From NCBI RefSeq assembly GCF_006980705.1, contig NZ_SBHO01000001.1, positions 434,001 through 498,000 on the forward strand: a DNA stretch of 64,000 nucleotides, in the 5' to 3' direction. Made by a program: the position numbers and the translations under genes. The notes under the pieces are model-generated. The model was not told the origin of the DNA, did not search any database, and worked only from the letters and a program-made list of their open reading frames with translations. The DNA is from Tepidiphilus olei (GTDB lineage Bacteria > Pseudomonadota > Gammaproteobacteria > Burkholderiales > Rhodocyclaceae). Shown here in pieces: positions 58,152 through 64,000 of this stretch (within the stretch, counting starts at the first letter, position 1; the number at the start of each line of letters is the position of its first letter).

Positions 58152-59066
58152 TTACAGCCCCACCGAGCGGGCGCGCAGGAAGTCGCGGAACTCGCTGGCG
58201 ACTTCGGGATGACGCAGGGCGAATTCGACCGTGGCCTTGAGGTAACCCAACTTGGAGCCACAGTCGTAGCGTACGCCGTCGAACTCGTAGGCGAGCACGG
58301 CTTCTTCCTGCAGCAGTGAGCTGATGGCATCGGTGAGTTGCAGTTCGCCGCCGGCGCCGGGTTGGATGCGGTGCAGGTGTTCGAAAATGTTGCCGGAGAG
58401 GATGTAGCGCCCGACCACGGCCTGGGTGCTGGGGGCTTCTTCGGGCTTGGGTTTTTCGACGATGCCGGTGATGCGCTGGATCTTGCCGCGGGCTTCGGGC
58501 TCGGTGCTGACGATGCCGTATTGGCGCGTTTCTTCGCGCGCGACGTTGATGGTACCGAGCACCGAGCAGCGGTGGTAGTTGTAGACGTCGATCATCTGGG
58601 CGAGCACGGGCTTGCCTTCGGGGTGGTCGCAGAGGTCGTCGGCGAGTAGCACGGCGAAGGGTTCGTCGCCGACCACGGATTCGGCACACATCACCGCGTG
58701 TCCCAAACCCAGCGCTTCGGACTGGCGGATGTAGATGCAGTTGACGCCCTTGGGAACGGTCTTGCGCACGACGTCGAGGAGCTCTTTCTTGCCGCGGGCT
58801 TCGAGCTCGGATTCGAGCTCGTAGGCTTTGTCGAAGTGGTCTTCGATGGAGCGCTTGGTGCGACCGGTGATGAAGATGAGCTCGGTGATGCCGGCGGCCA
58901 CCGCTTCTTCCACGGCGTACTGGATGAGGGGCTTGTCGACGATGGGCAGCATTTCCTTGGGGCTCGCCTTGGTGGCGGGGAGGAACCGGGTGCCCATCCC
59001 AGCCACGGGGAACACGGCCTTGCGCACGGCTTTCTTCATCTCGTTCGACTCCTGCGATTGATCCAT
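58152..59066 (-). CDS. galU: UTP-glucose-1-phosphate uridylyltransferase
   Basis: Makes UDP-glucose, the donor for LPS core, trehalose and (through Ugd) glucuronate. The 304-residue product has [20 protein letters not shown] with the GxGTRFLP nucleotide motif, [36 protein letters not shown], and [11 protein letters not shown], as in other GalU proteins. Two starts are credible: ATG 59064-59066 with AAGGA seven bases before, or MKKAVRK at 59037-59039 with AGGAG nine bases before. The first follows the ligA stop by four bases, so translation is linked to ligA. Confidence 0.95.
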   Translation of the reverse strand: MDQSQESNEMKKAVRKAVFPVAGMGTRFLPATKASPKEMLPIVDKPLIQYAVEEAVAAGITELIFITGRTKRSIEDHFDKAYELESELEARGKKELLDVVRKTVPKGVNCIYIRQSEALGLGHAVMCAESVVGDEPFAVLLADDLCDHPEGKPVLAQMIDVYNYHRCSVLGTINVAREETRQYGIVSTEPEARGKIQRITGIVEKPKPEEAPSTQAVVGRYILSGNIFEHLHRIQPGAGGELQLTDAISSLLQEEAVLAYEFDGVRYDCGSKLGYLKATVEFALRHPEVASEFRDFLRARSVGL

Positions 59067-59070
59067 GGGT

Positions 59071-62233
<3,163 letters not shown>

Positions 62234-62266
62234 GCGTATTCCTTTGCGTCGGCGCGCGGGCTGGCC

Positions 62267-64000
62267 TCAGGGCGTTTCGGCGAGCCGAAGCGCTTCGTCG
62301 ATATCGACGGCGACGATGCGCGAGACGCCCTGCTCCTGCATCGTGACGCCGATGAGCTGCTCGGCCGCCGCCATTGTGATTTTATTATGACTGATGAAGA
62401 GAAGTTGCGTCGTGCCGGACATCTCCCGCAACAATCGGGCGTAACGTTCGGTGTTGGCATCGTCGAGCGGCGCATCGACCTCGTCGAGGATGCAGAAAGG
62501 CGCCGGGTTGAGGGCGAAGAAGGAGAAGACGAGCGCGATGGCGGTGAGCGCCTTTTCCCCCCCGGAAAGAAGGTGGATGCTCGCATTCTTCTTGCCCGGC
62601 GGTTGGGCGACGATCTGCACGCCGGCATCCAAAATCTCTTCGCCGGTGAGCACGAGCTTTGCCTGCCCGCCGCCGAAGAGCCGGGGAAAGAGCCGGCCGA
62701 AATGGGCATCGACGGCATCGAACGTGGCGGCGAGCGCCTGGCGCGTCTCGCGGTCGATGCGCCGGATCGCTTCTTCCAGCGTGCCGATGGCGGTGGTGAG
62801 ATCGTTGAGCTGGGTTTCCAGTGCCGTCTTGCGCTCTTCCACCTGACGCAGGGCTTCGAGCGCGGCAAGGTTGACTTCGCCCAGCGCGGCGAGCTCGCGT
62901 CCGAGGCGCTCGATCTCCCGGGCGAGCTTGGCGGCGTCGAGATGGTCGAGCTGGGGTTCGAGCGCGGCCAGATCGGCGCCCAATTCGGCGAGCCGCTCTT
63001 CGGCGTGGGTGAGCGCCGCGACCGCTTCCTGCCGCCGTAACCTCGCCTGCTCGAGTTCGTCGCGCAGGGGTTGCAGGGCGAATTCCTGCTGCTGGCGGGT
63101 TTCTTCGAGCGTACGGAGCTGCTGGTGGTGCTCGTCCACCCGCAGGCGGGCTTGGGCAAGTGCATTGGCAGCGTGTTCGCGCGCTTCGCGTACGAGGGAT
63201 TCTTCTTCGAGTGGCGCGGCGGCGAGCCGTTCGCGTTCGGCCTCGTGCTCGGCGCGCTCGCGCTCGAGCCGCTCGAGGCTTTCGGCGGCGATCCGGGCGC
63301 GGCGCTCGCTCTCCTCGCGCTTGAGGGCGCATTCGCGGCAGGAGAACTCGGCCTCCTGCAGCTCGCGGGCGAGCGCCTGACGCTGCGTGCGGGCCTCTTC
63401 GAGGCGTTCGTGCTGACGGCGGAGATCGGCCTGACGCTCGAGGCAGGAGGTTTCGAGCGCGGCCTCGCGTTCGAGCAGCTCGGCGATGCGCTCCTGCAGC
63501 GTGGCGAGCTCGGCGCGCTCGCGCTCGGCCTGATGAGAGAGGGCGGCACGCTCTTCGTCGATGGCCTGCCGTCGACGACGGGCGTGCTCAAAGACCGTCT
63601 CGAGTCGGGCAAGCTCGAGCGCATGGTCGCGTTGCAGCTTTTCGGCTAGCTGCAGCTCGCGGCGCAGCGCCTCGTGTGCCTCCTTTGTTTCGTCACAGGC
63701 AGCGGCACGGCGGGAACGTTCCTCCGCGGCGGATTCCCGCTGCCGCTCGAGCTCGGCACATTCGGCGTCCAGCACACCGAGCTCGCGGGCGCGCTCGAGG
63801 ACCCCGGCGAGCATCCGCTCGTCGGCGCCGAGGCTACGCGCTCCATGGGGATCGGCAATCCAGCCTCGCCGGTCGACCAGGCGCAACCCGCGTTCGCGGG
63901 CCCAGGCGAGGTTCGTTTCGTCGATCGTCTCGACGAAGACGGTATGGGCCAGGAGACGCTGGAGGGCTCCGGCGAGCGTTGGGTCGCTCGTGGAGACCGC
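62267..64000 (-). CDS. smc: Chromosome segregation ATPase SMC (C-terminal half, cut by window edge)
   Basis: The open frame runs without stop from TGA at 62267 to the window edge (578 codons). It begins inside the hinge (TVFVETIDETNLAWARERG and RRGWIADPHGARS), runs through a very long Glu/Arg/Ala/Leu coiled coil (about 100-390 of the visible part), and ends in the ATPase head with the ABC signature LSGGEKALTAIALVF, Walker B FCILDEVDAPLDD and a D-loop/H-loop SHNK. The N-terminal head with Walker A lies outside. SMC dimers organise and segregate the chromosome with ScpAB. Its stop stands 33 bases ahead of zipA. Confidence 0.94.
   Translation of the reverse strand, partial: AVSTSDPTLAGALQRLLAHTVFVETIDETNLAWARERGLRLVDRRGWIADPHGARSLGADERMLAGVLERARELGVLDAECAELERQRESAAEERSRRAAACDETKEAHEALRRELQLAEKLQRDHALELARLETVFEHARRRRQAIDEERAALSHQAERERAELATLQERIAELLEREAALETSCLERQADLRRQHERLEEARTQRQALARELQEAEFSCRECALKREESERRARIAAESLERLERERAEHEAERERLAAAPLEEESLVREAREHAANALAQARLRVDEHHQQLRTLEETRQQQEFALQPLRDELEQARLRRQEAVAALTHAEERLAELGADLAALEPQLDHLDAAKLAREIERLGRELAALGEVNLAALEALRQVEERKTALETQLNDLTTAIGTLEEAIRRIDRETRQALAATFDAVDAHFGRLFPRLFGGGQAKLVLTGEEILDAGVQIVAQPPGKKNASIHLLSGGEKALTAIALVFSFFALNPAPFCILDEVDAPLDDANTERYARLLREMSGTTQLLFISHNKITMAAAEQLIGVTMQEQGVSRIVAVDIDEALRLAETP

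Overview
The window reads as a high-GC betaproteobacterial chromosome made almost entirely of housekeeping genes. Several things point there: the pyruvate dehydrogenase E3 carries its own N-terminal lipoyl domain, the gene orders rpsP-rimM-trmD-rplS, rimP-nusA-infB-rbfA-truB-rpsO-pnp, tig-clpP-clpX-lon and smc-zipA-ligA are intact, LptF/LptG show a Gram-negative outer membrane, and an S-methylthioinosine phosphorylase is present. A thermophilic or moderately thermophilic member of the Hydrogenophilales/Rhodocyclales side would fit, but the genus is inference only.

Layout. 1-0.3 kb: decayed IS481-type transposase. 0.4-1.6 kb: a WecA/MraY-like lipid-phosphate sugar transferase. 1.65-3.9 kb (minus): pepA-holC-small ORF, divergent from lptFG (3.9-6.0 kb). 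6.0-8.2 kb (minus): rpsP-rimM-trmD-rplS with a clear promoter and an internal terminator-like hairpin before rplS. 8.2-8.9 kb: unknown membrane-anchored protein. 9.1-13.0 kb: purL. 13.1-13.6 kb: RelE/StbD-type toxin-antitoxin pair. 13.7-22.5 kb: translation/transcription super-operon rimP-nusA-infB-rbfA-truB-rpsO-pnp behind a structured leader. 22.5-22.8 kb: tRNA-Pro/Arg/His. 22.9-29.8 kb: folD-purE-purK-tsaC, gltX, mnmC. 29.8-31.3 kb: lysS. 31.5-33.3 kb: chemoreceptor with a C-terminal sensory module. 33.4-39.4 kb (minus): aceE-aceF-lpd. 39.6-42.3 kb: PAS histidine kinase and FixJ-type regulator, divergent from aceE. 42.3-43.8 kb: NAD(P)HX repair enzyme. 43.9-50.0 kb: tig-clpP-clpX-lon with a sigma32-like promoter before lon. 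50.06 kb: tRNA-Val. 50.2-51.9 kb: small unknown protein plus diguanylate cyclase. 51.9-53.3 kb: ugd. 53.3-56.2 kb: metY, LysE/RhtB exporter, mtnP. 56.3-58.1 kb: typA. 58.15-64 kb (minus): smc (partial)-zipA-ligA-galU.

How the genes work together. Most serve protein synthesis and quality control (ribosomal proteins, maturation factors, tRNA modification and charging, trigger factor, ClpXP, Lon), purine and folate metabolism (purL, purE, purK, folD), envelope building (LptFG, GalU and Ugd for UDP-glucose/UDP-glucuronate, the WecA-like enzyme), pyruvate oxidation, and chromosome/division functions. I did not find a convincing undescribed multi-gene system. The most interesting items are a 328-bp, 98.5% identical duplication shared by aceF and lpd, the two-component system facing the pyruvate dehydrogenase operon, structured leaders before rimP, rplS and pnp, a perfect 37-bp palindrome after clpX, and a few uncharacterised small genes.
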